This document shows, one piece after another, positions 19,962-28,994 of a DNA stretch of 64,000 bases (the first letter of the stretch is position 1; every line of letters begins with the position of its first letter). Origin of the DNA: an uncultured Oleiphilaceae bacterium (GTDB lineage Bacteria > Pseudomonadota > Gammaproteobacteria > Pseudomonadales > Oleiphilaceae); contig CAJXUY010000009.1 of NCBI GenBank assembly GCA_913060665.1, positions 1-64,000 on the forward strand. Reading direction: 5' to 3'. The position numbers and the translations under genes were made by a program. A model generated the notes under the pieces. It ran no database searches. It was not told the DNA's origin and saw only the letters and a list, made by a program, of their open reading frames with translations.

Positions 19962-20483
19962 TCAGTTTTTTTCTATCTGATCCGAATGATGATCTTTTCT
20001 GGGAGATTCTTCTTGGAACTCCCCTTCAATTATAACACCGTCCTGATCTTGGTAGGTTCGATAAGAGGTTTTCGTCTGGGTAAATGGTCCTTCACTAGTT
20101 CCGTAGCCATGAGTAAATTGCTGAGCGCCTGTCACGACCATTTTTTTCATTATCTGGCCTATCATCAAGCCTCTAACACCCGGCATTAAAAGCGCAAACC
20201 CAATCGCATCCGTTACAAAACCGGGGGTCAACAGAAGCGCGCCCCCCACAGCAAGCATAAAGCCCTCCGCGACTTCTTTCGCAGGTATTTCGCCTGCATT
20301 CATTTTCTGATTAGCGCGCATCAACGTGCTAAGCCCCTGACGCTTTAACAAGGAGGCGCCAATAACAGCTGTAAGTAACACGAAAAGTATTGTAGGCCAC
20401 ACACCTATTAGGGATCCCACTTTGATTAAAACCGTCATCTCTACAACGGGCATAACAATAAAAAGCATGAACAAAAGTTTCAT
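19962..20483 (-). CDS. fxsA: FxsA family membrane protein
   Basis: 173 aa from the ATG at 20483, chosen because AGGA lies 7 nt upstream and FxsA proteins begin directly with the first membrane helix. A longer reading from 20624 would add 47 residues of non-conserved sequence. Four hydrophobic segments are seen, with the family pattern EMTVLIKVGSLIG, GASLLKRQG and GALLLTPGFVTDAIGF. The tail is charged. E. coli FxsA modulates exclusion of phage T7 by F; its normal role is unclear. It is often located next to groES as here. Confidence 0.93.
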   Translation of the reverse strand: MKLLFMLFIVMPVVEMTVLIKVGSLIGVWPTILFVLLTAVIGASLLKRQGLSTLMRANQKMNAGEIPAKEVAEGFMLAVGGALLLTPGFVTDAIGFALLMPGVRGLMIGQIMKKMVVTGAQQFTHGYGTSEGPFTQTKTSYRTYQDQDGVIIEGEFQEESPRKDHHSDQIEKN

Positions 20484-20700
20484 AATAATCCTGATATTGG
20501 GTGACGAACACCTAAAAATCCTCGATACGCTGAGTCCATTAAAGACACTATAACAAGCGACTTGAGAGGATAGTATAGATTTTGACGATGTGAATTTGTG
20601 GCCACATGTCACGATTGCTGACATAATATCTTGCCGTGTGTGAATGTCACAAACTTCTCTGTATTATTAAACCAACTATCTCTTATTATTAAGGTCAAAT

Positions 20701-21462
20701 ATGAAACTTCAAGATTCTGTTGTAGCAATTACGGGTGGTGGGCAAGGATTAGGGCGTGCAATGGCCGTCTACTTAGCCGGAAAAGGCGTTAAACTTGCAT
20801 TAATAGACCTTAGCCAGGACAAGCTCGACGAGACCGTTGCTCTGTGTGAAGACGTGGGCAGCCAAGCAAAAGCTTATTTGTGCAATGTCGCTAAAGAAGA
20901 AGATGTTATCGCAACATTTGAGTCTATCAGCAATGACTTTGGCAAGGTTGATGGCCTTATTAATAATGCAGGTATTCTTCGTGATGGCCTATTAATAAAA
21001 GCCAAAAACGGAGAAATCATTAAGCGAATGTCGCTGGAACAGTGGCAATCCGTTATTGATGTGAATCTAACAGGGGTATTTTTATGTGGCAGAGAAGCCG
21101 CAACCCAAATGATTCAAAACAATAACAAAGGCTGCATTATCAATATAGCCAGTATTTCACGCGCTGGAAATATGGGCCAAAGCAATTACTCTGCCGCTAA
21201 ATCAGGCGTTTCAGCGATGTCCGTCACGTGGGCTAAGGAGCTCTCTCGCTATGGTATTCGCTCAATGGCCATAGCCCCAGGTTTTATCGCCACCGAAATG
21301 ACCGCATCAATGAAGCCCGAAGCATTAGAAATAATGTCTAGCCAGATTCCACTTCGGCGCATGGGGGAGCCTGATGAGATCGCTCAGACTGTTGCATTTA
21401 TACTAGAAAATGACTACCTGTCAGGCCGAGTGATAGAGGTTGATGGCGGTTTAAGAATTTAA
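20701..21462 (+). CDS. Short-chain dehydrogenase/reductase, FabG-like
   Basis: 253 aa classical [11 protein letters not shown] (about 12-19) binds the dinucleotide, NNAG (about 87-90) is present, and the catalytic Ser (NIASIS) and YSAAK are intact. The C-terminal GGLRI is like FabG-type 3-oxoacyl reductases. Substrate cannot be told from the sequence. It is divergent from fxsA. Confidence 0.9.
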   Translation: MKLQDSVVAITGGGQGLGRAMAVYLAGKGVKLALIDLSQDKLDETVALCEDVGSQAKAYLCNVAKEEDVIATFESISNDFGKVDGLINNAGILRDGLLIKAKNGEIIKRMSLEQWQSVIDVNLTGVFLCGREAATQMIQNNNKGCIINIASISRAGNMGQSNYSAAKSGVSAMSVTWAKELSRYGIRSMAIAPGFIATEMTASMKPEALEIMSSQIPLRRMGEPDEIAQTVAFILENDYLSGRVIEVDGGLRI

Positions 21463-21556
21463 AGAACAATTTTAGAGTTTGAGAAAGAGAAATGAGGGGG
21501 CGGCACGTTAACAGTGTCGCACCTGAATTCTACCACTACGGTCTGAAGTTACCACG

Positions 21557-21865
21557 ATGGACAATAACGAGCCTTCACAAGCTATTTTAACAGCCATTAG
21601 CCAGATTCCGTTTGGCTGTGTCACCAGTTATGGCGAAATAGCAAAAAGGGCTGGCCTCCCAGGGCACGCACGCTACGTCGGTTATATTTTGCGTAACCTA
21701 CCAGAGCAGACAAACGTCCCGTGGCACCGAGTCATAAATTCTCAGGGATTTATCTCATTCCCGCCCAATACTGAACAACATGCGGAGCAACGACTGAGAC
21801 TGCAAGCTGAAGGTATTTCATTTTCACCAACAGGTAAAATCAAGCTATCTGCTTATCAGTGCTAA
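21557..21865 (+). CDS. Alkyltransferase-like (ATL) DNA-repair protein
   Basis: 102 aa, equivalent to the C-terminal DNA-binding domain of O6-alkylguanine-DNA alkyltransferase. The active-site motif PCHR is PWHR here (about 57-60), with Trp in place of the acceptor Cys, the defining change of ATL proteins. These cannot take the alkyl group but bind O6-alkylguanine and flag it for nucleotide excision repair. The helix RYVGYILRNLP fits the arginine-finger region. About 95 bp separate it from the SDR gene. Confidence 0.9.
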   Translation: MDNNEPSQAILTAISQIPFGCVTSYGEIAKRAGLPGHARYVGYILRNLPEQTNVPWHRVINSQGFISFPPNTEQHAEQRLRLQAEGISFSPTGKIKLSAYQC

Positions 21866-21932
21866 AGGCAATCGCCAAGCCGCCCAAAAGTGTTTATGAT
21901 AGCGGCACTTTTATGTTTACGAACAAATATTT

Positions 21933-23477
21933 ATGCACAACCATCACAATTGGCTTCAGTCACTAAAATCATTTCGACACCCGCAAGTCATCACGATGCT
22001 TTTCTTGGGGTTTTCTGCAGGTATTCCCCTGCTATTGATTTTTTCCTCACTCTCTCTATGGTTGCGCGAAGCGGGTGTTGAGCGCTCGACCGTCACTTAT
22101 TTTAGCTGGGCCGCCCTTGCCTATTCGTTTAAGTTCTTATGGGCACCGTTAGTCGATAGAATGCCGCTCCCCTTACTAACACGTATACTTGGACGTAGAA
22201 GAGCGTGGCTCGGCGTTTCACAGTTCGGGATCATGTCATCTATTGCACTTATTGGATTAGTAGACCCGGCACAAGAGAATGCTTTAAACCTTATGGCTGT
22301 GGTGGTGGTCATGCTAGGATTTTCTGCTGCCACACAAGATATAGTTATAGACGCGTACCGAATTGAATCTGCAGAACAAGACCTTCAAGCGTTAATGTCA
22401 TCAACCTACATTGCTGGGTACCGCATAGGAATGCTAACGTCAGGGGCAGGTGCGTTAGTATTAGCAAGCTACCTTGGGTCAACTGCAGACGCATACAGCT
22501 ATAACGCTTGGAAAGTAACCTACCTATGCATGAGTCTATCGATGCTAATAGGTCTCGTCACAACGTTTGTAATCAAAGAACCGGTTCATCAACCGAACTC
22601 AAGTCACCCATATAGCACTCAACAGTACCTTAAATTCCTATCGATATTCATCATGTGTATCGCAATTTTTGTATTGACTTACCTCTTCACCGCTAGCGAC
22701 TCTACACTACTTAAAATACAGCTAAAGGAGCTTACTCATAACGGCGTACTATCGAACCTGGCGATTGAAGCCGGGCGCCTAACGTTAGGTATTTTGCTGG
22801 TAATAGGTTTCATAAAGGTAATGTCATATTCACCATTATATGAACGCCAACTGGTTCAAGAGACTTATATAGACCCTATTGCAGACTTTTTCAGCCGCTA
22901 TGGCATTAAGCTAGCCATTTTATTACTCGCATTCATAGGGTTTTATCGCATTTCAGATATTGTACTCGGTGTTATCTCAAATGTTTTTTTCCAAGATATG
23001 GGGTTCACAAAATCTGAAATCGCCACGGTCGTTAAGACCTTTGGCCTCTTCATGACCATTGCCGGAGGTTTTTTAGGTGGTTTACTGGCCATGCGCTATG
23101 GTGTCATTCGGATTCTGTATTTAGGTGCTGCATTAACAGTGGCGACCAATTTACTGTTTATGTTCCTCGCTGAATCGGGTCACAATATCGAACTATTATA
23201 TGTGGTAATTTCTGCAGATAACCTTACTGCGGGGTTAGCAAGTGCAGCATTTGTTGCGTTTCTCTCAAGCTTAACAAACATCTCATTTACTGCTGTTCAA
23301 TACGCTGTCTTCAGCTCTTTAATGACGTTACTACCTAAAATGATTGGCGGTTATTCAGGCAGCATGGTAGATAACCTGGGCTACTCCACATTCTTTCTAG
23401 TCGCAAGCTTAATCGGGCTGCCTGTTTTGCTGCTCATCTACCTTATTCAACGTCATGCAGCGTTCAAAAACCAATAG
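21933..23477 (+). CDS. MFS transporter, AmpG-like
   Basis: 514 aa with 12 or more hydrophobic segments. The N-terminal part (LLFLGFSAGIPLLLIFSSLSLWLREAGV, with a later GFSAATQDIVIDAYRIE) matches the AmpG muropeptide permease family, which imports GlcNAc-anhydroMurNAc peptides for cell-wall recycling. It is longer than E. coli AmpG (491 aa), with an insert around 225-300. No ampC/ampD neighbours are present, so substrate specificity is inferred from the family only. Confidence 0.88.
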   Translation: MHNHHNWLQSLKSFRHPQVITMLFLGFSAGIPLLLIFSSLSLWLREAGVERSTVTYFSWAALAYSFKFLWAPLVDRMPLPLLTRILGRRRAWLGVSQFGIMSSIALIGLVDPAQENALNLMAVVVVMLGFSAATQDIVIDAYRIESAEQDLQALMSSTYIAGYRIGMLTSGAGALVLASYLGSTADAYSYNAWKVTYLCMSLSMLIGLVTTFVIKEPVHQPNSSHPYSTQQYLKFLSIFIMCIAIFVLTYLFTASDSTLLKIQLKELTHNGVLSNLAIEAGRLTLGILLVIGFIKVMSYSPLYERQLVQETYIDPIADFFSRYGIKLAILLLAFIGFYRISDIVLGVISNVFFQDMGFTKSEIATVVKTFGLFMTIAGGFLGGLLAMRYGVIRILYLGAALTVATNLLFMFLAESGHNIELLYVVISADNLTAGLASAAFVAFLSSLTNISFTAVQYAVFSSLMTLLPKMIGGYSGSMVDNLGYSTFFLVASLIGLPVLLLIYLIQRHAAFKNQ

Positions 23478-23482
23478 CGCTA

Positions 23483-23971
23483 TCAATCTCTGAAATTATC
23501 AAACTGTAATGGAGTATCCAAATCGGCCTCCCTTAAGAACGCCATCACTTCTTGCAAATCATCACGCTTTTTACCTGTCATGCGGACTTTTTCACCCTGT
23601 ATCGCCGCCTGAACCTTTAACTTGGCATCTTTAACCATTTTGACAATTTTCTTGGCTGTGGGCTGATCAATACCCTGTCTTAGTTTGTAGCTTCGCTTAA
23701 CCTGCTTGCCTGCCTTACTATCTTCCCCTTCTGCTAAGGCACGTCCATCAAGCTTACGTTTTACAAACGCCATCAGTAATATGTCGTAGAGTTGATCTAG
23801 CTGAAACTCTTCTTCTGCACTTAAAAGTATCACCTCGTCTTTTGTTTTAAACTCGATGTTTGAGTCCACTTTCTTAAAATCCCAGCGACTCCCCATCTCT
23901 CGCTTAGCCTGATCGACAGCGTTGGTTACTTCATGCATATCTACTTCTGAAACAGTATCAAATGATGGCAT
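23483..23971 (-). CDS. yajQ: YajQ family nucleotide-binding protein
   Basis: 162 aa, normal for the family. It begins MPSFDTVSEVDMHEVTNAVD and carries WDFKK, KDEVILLSAEEEFQLDQ and GEKVRMTGKKRDDLQ. YajQ proteins bind nucleic acid or nucleotides, and a Xanthomonas homologue is a c-di-GMP effector, of interest given the several GGDEF proteins nearby. Convergent with the AmpG-like gene, 5 bp apart. Confidence 0.95.
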   Translation of the reverse strand: MPSFDTVSEVDMHEVTNAVDQAKREMGSRWDFKKVDSNIEFKTKDEVILLSAEEEFQLDQLYDILLMAFVKRKLDGRALAEGEDSKAGKQVKRSYKLRQGIDQPTAKKIVKMVKDAKLKVQAAIQGEKVRMTGKKRDDLQEVMAFLREADLDTPLQFDNFRD

Positions 23972-24245
23972 TCCATGATTCCCATAATAATTCGTTAATG
24001 CAAATATCTATAATCAGCAATCATTATAACCAATCGAATCATTTTTTTAATATCAGAGATCCAGTTCACTCCAATTAAAGTTGACCGTAGACAGAAAACG
24101 ATAATCACTCTATGCTGTGCCAGACTTCTTTATATTCCAACCAGGTATTTAGATGCCTGTATTGAATCAGTTTTCATGGCAATAACAAAAATGAACACCA
24201 CCCATTGAAGACTTATCTATAGATCACTTTTTAGACACTTTAAAT

Positions 24246-25223
24246 ATGCCTAATTTAGACTTACCTATTCTTGTTGTTGATGATGCAAAATTCAGTAGTA
24301 CTATCATTGGAAAAACCCTCAAATTAGCGGGTTACAGAGATATCCGTTTCGCCAATAGCGCCGCTGCTGCATTAACCATAATGGAAGAGAGACCCGTTAG
24401 CGTTCTCGTTGCAGACTGGTTAATGCCAGAAATGGACGGTTTGCAAATGGCCGGCCGTGTGCGACAGTTTGACGAACAAATAAATCACTACACTTATATT
24501 ATTCTGTTAACCGCAAGAGAAGGCGTAGAAGCACTGTCAGAAGCGTTTGACAGAGGTGTGGACGACTTTATTTATAAGTCTGATATGAACAAGCAGCTAC
24601 TACCACGCATATACGCGGCCGACCGAATTGTTGACCTGCAAAACTCCCTTCTGATCGCCAACCAGCTATTGGTTGACAATAACCGCGAACTTGAAGCAAA
24701 GAATGTTATTGACCTGCAAACAGGGTTGGGCAATCAACAATTTGCACAGCAAAAGCTATCTGGAAGCCTCGAGCATTCTGAATCACGTGGCGGCGCAACC
24801 AGCTATTTATTACTCGGCGTCAAAAATTGGACCCAGATCAAAAGCAATTACAGCCATACGGTACAAGAAGAGATCCTACTCGGTATTGCTAGACGCCTGC
24901 GTCACTTAATACGACCTCTAGACACCGTGTGTCGAGTCAGTGAAAGTCAGTTTGCAGTAATAGCAAGCTTTGGCAATATCGACCACTGCACGACTAACTG
25001 CTACCGTAGAATTCACGATGGTATTAATTTAAAAGCGTTTAAAACCACGGCAGGTTTTGTCTCTGTTCAAGCCGGTACCAGTGTGTGCGCCGTTAGCAGC
25101 GAGCAAACTCCGCCTAAAGCGCAAGAAGTTGAACGATCAGCCCTTAACAAGCTTCAGTATTCTTACGATACAGGCACTATTTCAATCTATCCTTGGAAAA
25201 GTACACCACAAGAAATGGCATAA
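24246..25223 (+). CDS. Response regulator with degenerate GGDEF domain
   Basis: 325 aa. The receiver domain (about 5-125) has the acidic pair VDD (11-13), phospho-acceptor D57 (VADWLMPEMDG), Thr in LLTA and K111. The following domain (about 150-310) has the GGDEF fold pattern (DLQTGLGNQQF in place of D-x-L-T-G-L-x-N-R) but SESQF replaces GGDEF. It should not synthesise c-di-GMP and may bind nucleotide or partners. No histidine kinase is adjacent. Two hairpins follow the gene. Confidence 0.85.
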   Translation: MPNLDLPILVVDDAKFSSTIIGKTLKLAGYRDIRFANSAAAALTIMEERPVSVLVADWLMPEMDGLQMAGRVRQFDEQINHYTYIILLTAREGVEALSEAFDRGVDDFIYKSDMNKQLLPRIYAADRIVDLQNSLLIANQLLVDNNRELEAKNVIDLQTGLGNQQFAQQKLSGSLEHSESRGGATSYLLLGVKNWTQIKSNYSHTVQEEILLGIARRLRHLIRPLDTVCRVSESQFAVIASFGNIDHCTTNCYRRIHDGINLKAFKTTAGFVSVQAGTSVCAVSSEQTPPKAQEVERSALNKLQYSYDTGTISIYPWKSTPQEMA

Positions 25224-25358
25224 CCGTCTGACTAAGCACTTCCTTACAATTGGTTACGCGGTGTTAACGTTTAAAAACAGACTATTACCAATCTATCGTA
25301 GAACAAAAAACCTGCAGCTCTTATTATTTAATTGTGGATTTGAGTAGTATCCCCCATA

Positions 25359-25385
25359 AGCGGAGGGTTAAGTAGTACCTCCGCT
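25359..25385 (+). terminator. First of two related hairpins after the response regulator
   Basis: AGCGGAGG (25359-25366) and CCTCCGCT (25378-25385) form an 8-bp stem followed by GTTTTTA. It is a plausible terminator for the gene ending at 25223. Confidence 0.72.
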
Positions 25386-25468
25386 GTTTTTATGGGCCTA
25401 TACAGTCATTGGTATAGCTTAGGATTACAGTCCAAACGTTTTATTGTTTTCATGCCTTTTATTTCTTT

Positions 25469-25494
25469 AAGCGGATGACCTTAGTCCTCCGCTT
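25469..25494 (+). terminator. Second related hairpin with a T-run
   Basis: AAGCGGA (25469-25475) and TCCGCTT (25488-25494) form a stem followed by T6. Its arms resemble those of the hairpin 110 bp upstream. Apart from these two hairpins, 25224-25713 holds no gene I can support. Confidence 0.7.
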
Positions 25495-25713
25495 TTTTTA
25501 TGTCTGAAAGAAAACCAAAATCAACCAGGATAAGGAAAACACCAGGCGAATACCGCGACCCATCTTAGCCAAGCAACCAGCCTTCACCATACTTTTTAAT
25601 TAGTCCTCAGAAAAACCTTGCTCTAACAGTACTTGTTCATGGACAGGGTTAACGCCTGATGCGTATCGTCAGGGCGAACGATAAAAATAAATAATGTGAA
25701 TAACAAAACCTTA

Positions 25714-26796
25714 TTAATGAAGGTCTAGCGCATCAACCAACGAACATCGGGGCGGCTTATGTTTCTTCATCTGGTATAGTTTTTCATCTGCTGCTTTGAG
25801 CAGTGTTTTATGGGTGGGCTCCACCAGCTGATCAGTCGAAATAGACCCATAACTAATCGAAACCGATACTTGCAGGCCTCGATAGGTCAAAGGTGATTCT
25901 GATAAGTGATCTTTAATTCGACCTGCAATCATTTCAGCATCAGCCGTATTTTGATTGGGCAACAGCAATACAAATTCATCGCCAGCAAAACGAAAAACCA
26001 TATCACCCTTACGCGTCATATCAATTAGTTTACTCGCCACGTACTTAAGATACATATCACCGCAATCGTGACCATAGGTATCATTTACTAGCTTAAAATC
26101 ATCACAGTCGATAAAGACCAACGCCAACGGATCATGATGACGCCGACTGCGGCTTAACTCTCGATCAAGAGACTCCTCCATTTCGCGCCTGTTTCGTAGT
26201 AGCGTAAGAGGGTCACGGGTTGCCAGAAAGCTAATTTTTTCACGAATAGACACTCCCGCTAATGAAATAGACGCCTTAACGGCCAGCTGTTTCAAAAAGA
26301 AGCTGTCTTTAGTAGGTTCATAACGATCAGGTGATCTGTCACCCAAATTAAGGCTACCAATTATTTTCCCATCAACCACCAACGGCAAAATCGCCATAGA
26401 GCCTAATTTTGGATAGACCGAGCTGGGGATAAGGTAACGATACCTTTTAAAGCCATCACCCACCAAGATTGGCTCTCGACTACTTTGAGTGGCTTGCAGA
26501 AAGTCCATGGTTGCCATTATATGCAATGCTGGATTTTTTTCGTGATCTCTGTCGCCGCCTACTGAGCGAAGAATATGATCATTAACGGGCGAGTCGGTCA
26601 ATGAAACCCAAACATTTTCGATGTTAAATTTTTCTGCCACCAGAGAGAGTAACTGATCAAAAAAGTCAGCGCAGTGCCCGATATTCATAATCTGCACTTC
26701 TATATCAAACAATCGACGTGCAATATCTTCGTTCTTTCTCGCTCGTTCAATCAGCTCTTCAACTGTCGGCATAATGGTTATGTCTCTGAGATTCAT
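25714..26796 (-). CDS. GAF-type sensor diguanylate cyclase
   Basis: 360 aa, soluble. An N-terminal coiled segment leads to a GAF/DUF484-like domain (about 40-180), then GGDEF (about 195-350) with the active signature AGDEF and the preceding FIDCDDFKLVNDTYGHDCGD. It is therefore likely an active diguanylate cyclase that senses a cytoplasmic signal. An internal ATG at 26772 is an alternative start; neither start has a strong Shine-Dalgarno. No partner gene is adjacent. Confidence 0.88.
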   Translation of the reverse strand: MNLRDITIMPTVEELIERARKNEDIARRLFDIEVQIMNIGHCADFFDQLLSLVAEKFNIENVWVSLTDSPVNDHILRSVGGDRDHEKNPALHIMATMDFLQATQSSREPILVGDGFKRYRYLIPSSVYPKLGSMAILPLVVDGKIIGSLNLGDRSPDRYEPTKDSFFLKQLAVKASISLAGVSIREKISFLATRDPLTLLRNRREMEESLDRELSRSRRHHDPLALVFIDCDDFKLVNDTYGHDCGDMYLKYVASKLIDMTRKGDMVFRFAGDEFVLLLPNQNTADAEMIAGRIKDHLSESPLTYRGLQVSVSISYGSISTDQLVEPTHKTLLKAADEKLYQMKKHKPPRCSLVDALDLH

Positions 26797-26976
26797 CTCG
26801 TTTTCAAATCATCGATATTATTTTTATATACAAACTATCTAGTTTAGCCTAAACCAATATACATTTATTTTCAGTATTTAGGTTGTATAGTTCCTGTATC
26901 AACCATTACCTTTTTCGCTTTTTACTTTACTAACTCTTTCTATCACGTTCAATTATACTCTCAGTGCAATAAACAC

Positions 26977-27005
26977 TTGACCTATCCACACCCCATCTAT
27001 AGTAT
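26977..27005 (+). promoter_or_regulatory. Promoter of initiator tRNA-Met
   Basis: TTGACC (26977-26982) and TAGTAT (27000-27005) with a 17-nt spacer lie 15 nt before the tRNA 5' end, followed by ACGCCCC. Confidence 0.6.
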
Positions 27006-27019
27006 ACGCCCCACGTTGA

Positions 27020-27096
<77 letters not shown>

Positions 27097-27100
27097 ATTA

Positions 27101-27128
27101 AAAAAGATCAGCTTAGCTGGTCTTTTTT
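27101..27128 (+). terminator. Terminator of tRNA-fMet
   Basis: AAAAAGATCAGC, loop TTA and GCTGGTCTTTTTTT form a stem (one G-T pair) ending in a T-run, starting 5 nt after the tRNA. Confidence 0.82.
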
Positions 27129-27160
27129 TCGTCTATAAAAAAAAGACTAACCAAAAACCA

Positions 27161-27199
27161 TCGTCGGGCTCAGCTCTTCAGTAGCCAGCGAAGGTCGTC
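27161..27199 (+). repeat. Degenerate partial copy of the tRNA-fMet anticodon region
   Basis: TCGTCGGGCTCA (27161-27172) and CGAAGGTCGTC (27189-27199) are exact copies of tRNA segments at 27044-27055 and 27061-27071, but lie 28 instead of 17 bp apart. The copy lacks acceptor arms and cannot be a tRNA. It marks the start of the accessory patch. Confidence 0.6.
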
Positions 27200-27229
27200 T
27201 GAATCGACCAGACTTCTCTACACACATTC

Positions 27230-27499
27230 TTGCTTTATAATTGTGTGTACTTAAGGAGTAATAATGTCGCAACATATCTGCAAGAGCGCTGGAAACTCGC
27301 GCCTGTCGAGGCAGACTTTGCAGAACGCCTGCTTCAGGGCTTTTCCATTAATGATATCGCCGATAAATTATCCATGACCCGTAATACTGTCCGCTGGTAC
27401 TCCAAGCAGGTCATGCGCAAGATTGATGTTAACGGCCAAAATGATCTAATCATCACGCTGATGAACGATATCTCATCCATTGTTACTCTCAAGCGTTAA
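27230..27499 (+). pseudogene. LuxR-type HTH remnant, possibly frameshifted
   Basis: The frame encodes a helix-turn-helix of the LuxR/GerE type (LLQGFSINDIADKLSMTRNTVRWYSKQV) over most of its 89 residues, without a receiver or autoinducer domain. A strong AAGGAG with an ATG at 27264 stands at the head but is in another frame that stops soon. So either a one-base indel broke a small HTH gene, or a weak TTG/GTG start is used. It lies directly beside the degenerate tRNA copy, which supports decay of a mobile segment. Confidence 0.5.
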
Positions 27500-27514
27500 C
27501 TCTGATCGCAATCC

Positions 27515-27844
27515 TTGCTGCGTAATGTCGTGGCATCATCTCTTTCCTATATCTGGCCGAGTCAGGTTTTATTTCTGAGCCTTTTTGTGAACGCTACCGG
27601 ACAGGCGGGATTCTCTAAGCAGTCCCCCACAAAATCATTGGACGCGCTCCTGTTTCCTGATCCGGCAGGCGCTCCTCTACCAATCACCGAAACGGGCTTT
27701 CGTTCCCATTACTGCCAACCTGAAGAGCTGGAGGCGTATAATTACGACCCTGCCCAATATATGCGCGCAGCTCTTAATCATTACGCACAAACCCCAGAGT
27801 GGAAGCGCCAGCAAAATGCGGCGTGTCAATATGCCTTTTTTTGA
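27515..27844 (+). CDS. Hypothetical protein, 109 aa, uncertain start
   Basis: Not recognised. The C-terminal two thirds look protein-like (PLPITETGFRSHYCQPEELE, YMRAALNHYAQTPEW), while the N-terminal part is hydrophobic and lacks an ATG, using TTG or GTG. Its last 19 bp overlap the convergent gene at 27826. It could be a fragment of an accessory-element gene. Confidence 0.35.
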   Translation: MLRNVVASSLSYIWPSQVLFLSLFVNATGQAGFSKQSPTKSLDALLFPDPAGAPLPITETGFRSHYCQPEELEAYNYDPAQYMRAALNHYAQTPEWKRQQNAACQYAFF

Positions 27845-28110
27845 TTGGCGATTTTCATTGAGGCATTTATGGGCTCGTTTGAAATTGACGTGGCTATTAT
27901 TTTGCCCTGATTGTGAATGGCGCTCTTCACTATCATATTCTCATTCTTCTCGCCCGATGCATGAATGATCAGTCTGATTTTTAAATCATCATCAGGGCGA
28001 ATTTCATAGAGATAGACCTCATAGTCTTCACCATTCCAAAGCGCTTCCACCCAGCCCGCCTTGAATAGGTCAGTGCCAACATTGAGAATGAATGCTTCGA
28101 TTTTCTGCAC
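27826..28110 (-). CDS. Hypothetical protein, 94 aa, accessory
   Basis: Not recognised. A GTG start at 28110 with no clear Shine-Dalgarno. The composition is normal for a small globular protein, with likely beta strands (EDYEVYLYEIRPDDDLKIRL), and there is no signal peptide. Neighbours are equally orphan. It may be a small accessory-region protein; no function can be given. Confidence 0.4.
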   Translation of the reverse strand: MQKIEAFILNVGTDLFKAGWVEALWNGEDYEVYLYEIRPDDDLKIRLIIHASGEKNENMIVKSAIHNQGKIIATSISNEPINASMKIANQKKAY

Positions 28111-28721
28111 ACTACATCTGAAATATCTTCAAAGTGAATTGTCTGGCAGACCTTTCTGTTTTAGGTAATTCTCGTTACTTCTGGTGAGCCTTGGCGAACC
28201 CCGTCAGCCGTTGTTAGAGTTGGGGCTATTTTCTGGGGCAATATTCGCACATGCACAATAGTCCCGCTATTGGTATGGATTAAGGCTGACCGCAAGATGT
28301 ACGCGTGTAGTACAAAATGTGCCATTTCTCCGTTCACGCGCCTATCTTGAAAAGGACGTTGCCCCGTCCATTTTATCCTCTGGCGACGCTCTAAGCATAG
28401 AATTATCATTCTCTGACAAGAGCTTATGTGGTGCTTGTATGGCATCTAGCCATTTCAGCACCAGTAAACGTATGGCCGTTTAATCACCACTTATGGGAGC
28501 CTCCGAGCTACCCCTTAAAACCCTTGATAACTTCATTAAGCCCAACCCTGCGCGGATTGGATACCGTGAGCGTTTCGGCGCTCAATTACGACCACTGTTT
28601 CGTCAGTGGATAACGACCAAGGAGCTTCCTTGGATTGGTAGGTGTACGTATGGTTGCTGTACAACTGTGTACGATTGGTGATATATTTAATGTAGCAACC
28701 ATTTTATGAGAGGTATGCGTA
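28111..28721. other. About 600 bp without a convincing gene
   Basis: Open frames here have poor composition (many Cys, Arg, Ile, His) or lack starts. A plus-strand frame at about 28500-28640 looks mildly protein-like and could be a remnant. I searched for integron attC-like sites and did not find a convincing pair. The right end carries the promoter and operator-like site of the toxin-antitoxin pair. Confidence 0.4.
28659..28672. promoter_or_regulatory. Palindrome in the toxin-antitoxin promoter
   Basis: GTACA-ACTG-TGTAC is a perfect inverted repeat, one of three GTAC cores in 30 bp, about 50 nt before the antitoxin ATG and near a TATATT. TacA-type antitoxins repress their own promoter, so this is the likely operator. 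Confidence 0.5.
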
Positions 28722-28994
28722 ATGGCTACGACAACACGTATAGATATGAGAATAGATAAATCCGTTAAGGCCGCCGCTGAGAAAGCTGCCGCCCTCAAAG
28801 GCATGAAAAGCCTAACTGAGTATGTCGTGCGCCTGATAGAAAAAGACGCAGAGTCAGTTATACGTCAGCATGAATCCATCACGATTAAAGACGATGTGTT
28901 TGATCGTTTTATTGCTGCTTGTGATGCGGCAGATGCGCCGAATAAGAAACTGCGTGAGGCAATGGAGTTCGCCAAAGATCAGGGTATTCTGTGA
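28722..28994 (+). CDS. Type II antitoxin, DUF1778 / TacA family
   Basis: 90 aa. The N terminus is a ribbon-helix-helix (ATTTRIDMRIDKSVKAAAEKAAALKGMKSLTEYV), as in DUF1778 antitoxins. The C-terminal part (about 55-90) normally wraps the toxin. It binds DNA as a dimer and neutralises the GNAT toxin encoded next; the two frames overlap by 4 bp. A palindrome lies in the promoter. Confidence 0.9.
   Translation: MATTTRIDMRIDKSVKAAAEKAAALKGMKSLTEYVVRLIEKDAESVIRQHESITIKDDVFDRFIAACDAADAPNKKLREAMEFAKDQGIL

Noticed and set aside
28161-28445. Minus-strand 94-codon open frame in the accessory patch
   Set aside because: Composition is unlike a real protein, there is no Shine-Dalgarno site, and no family pattern is seen.
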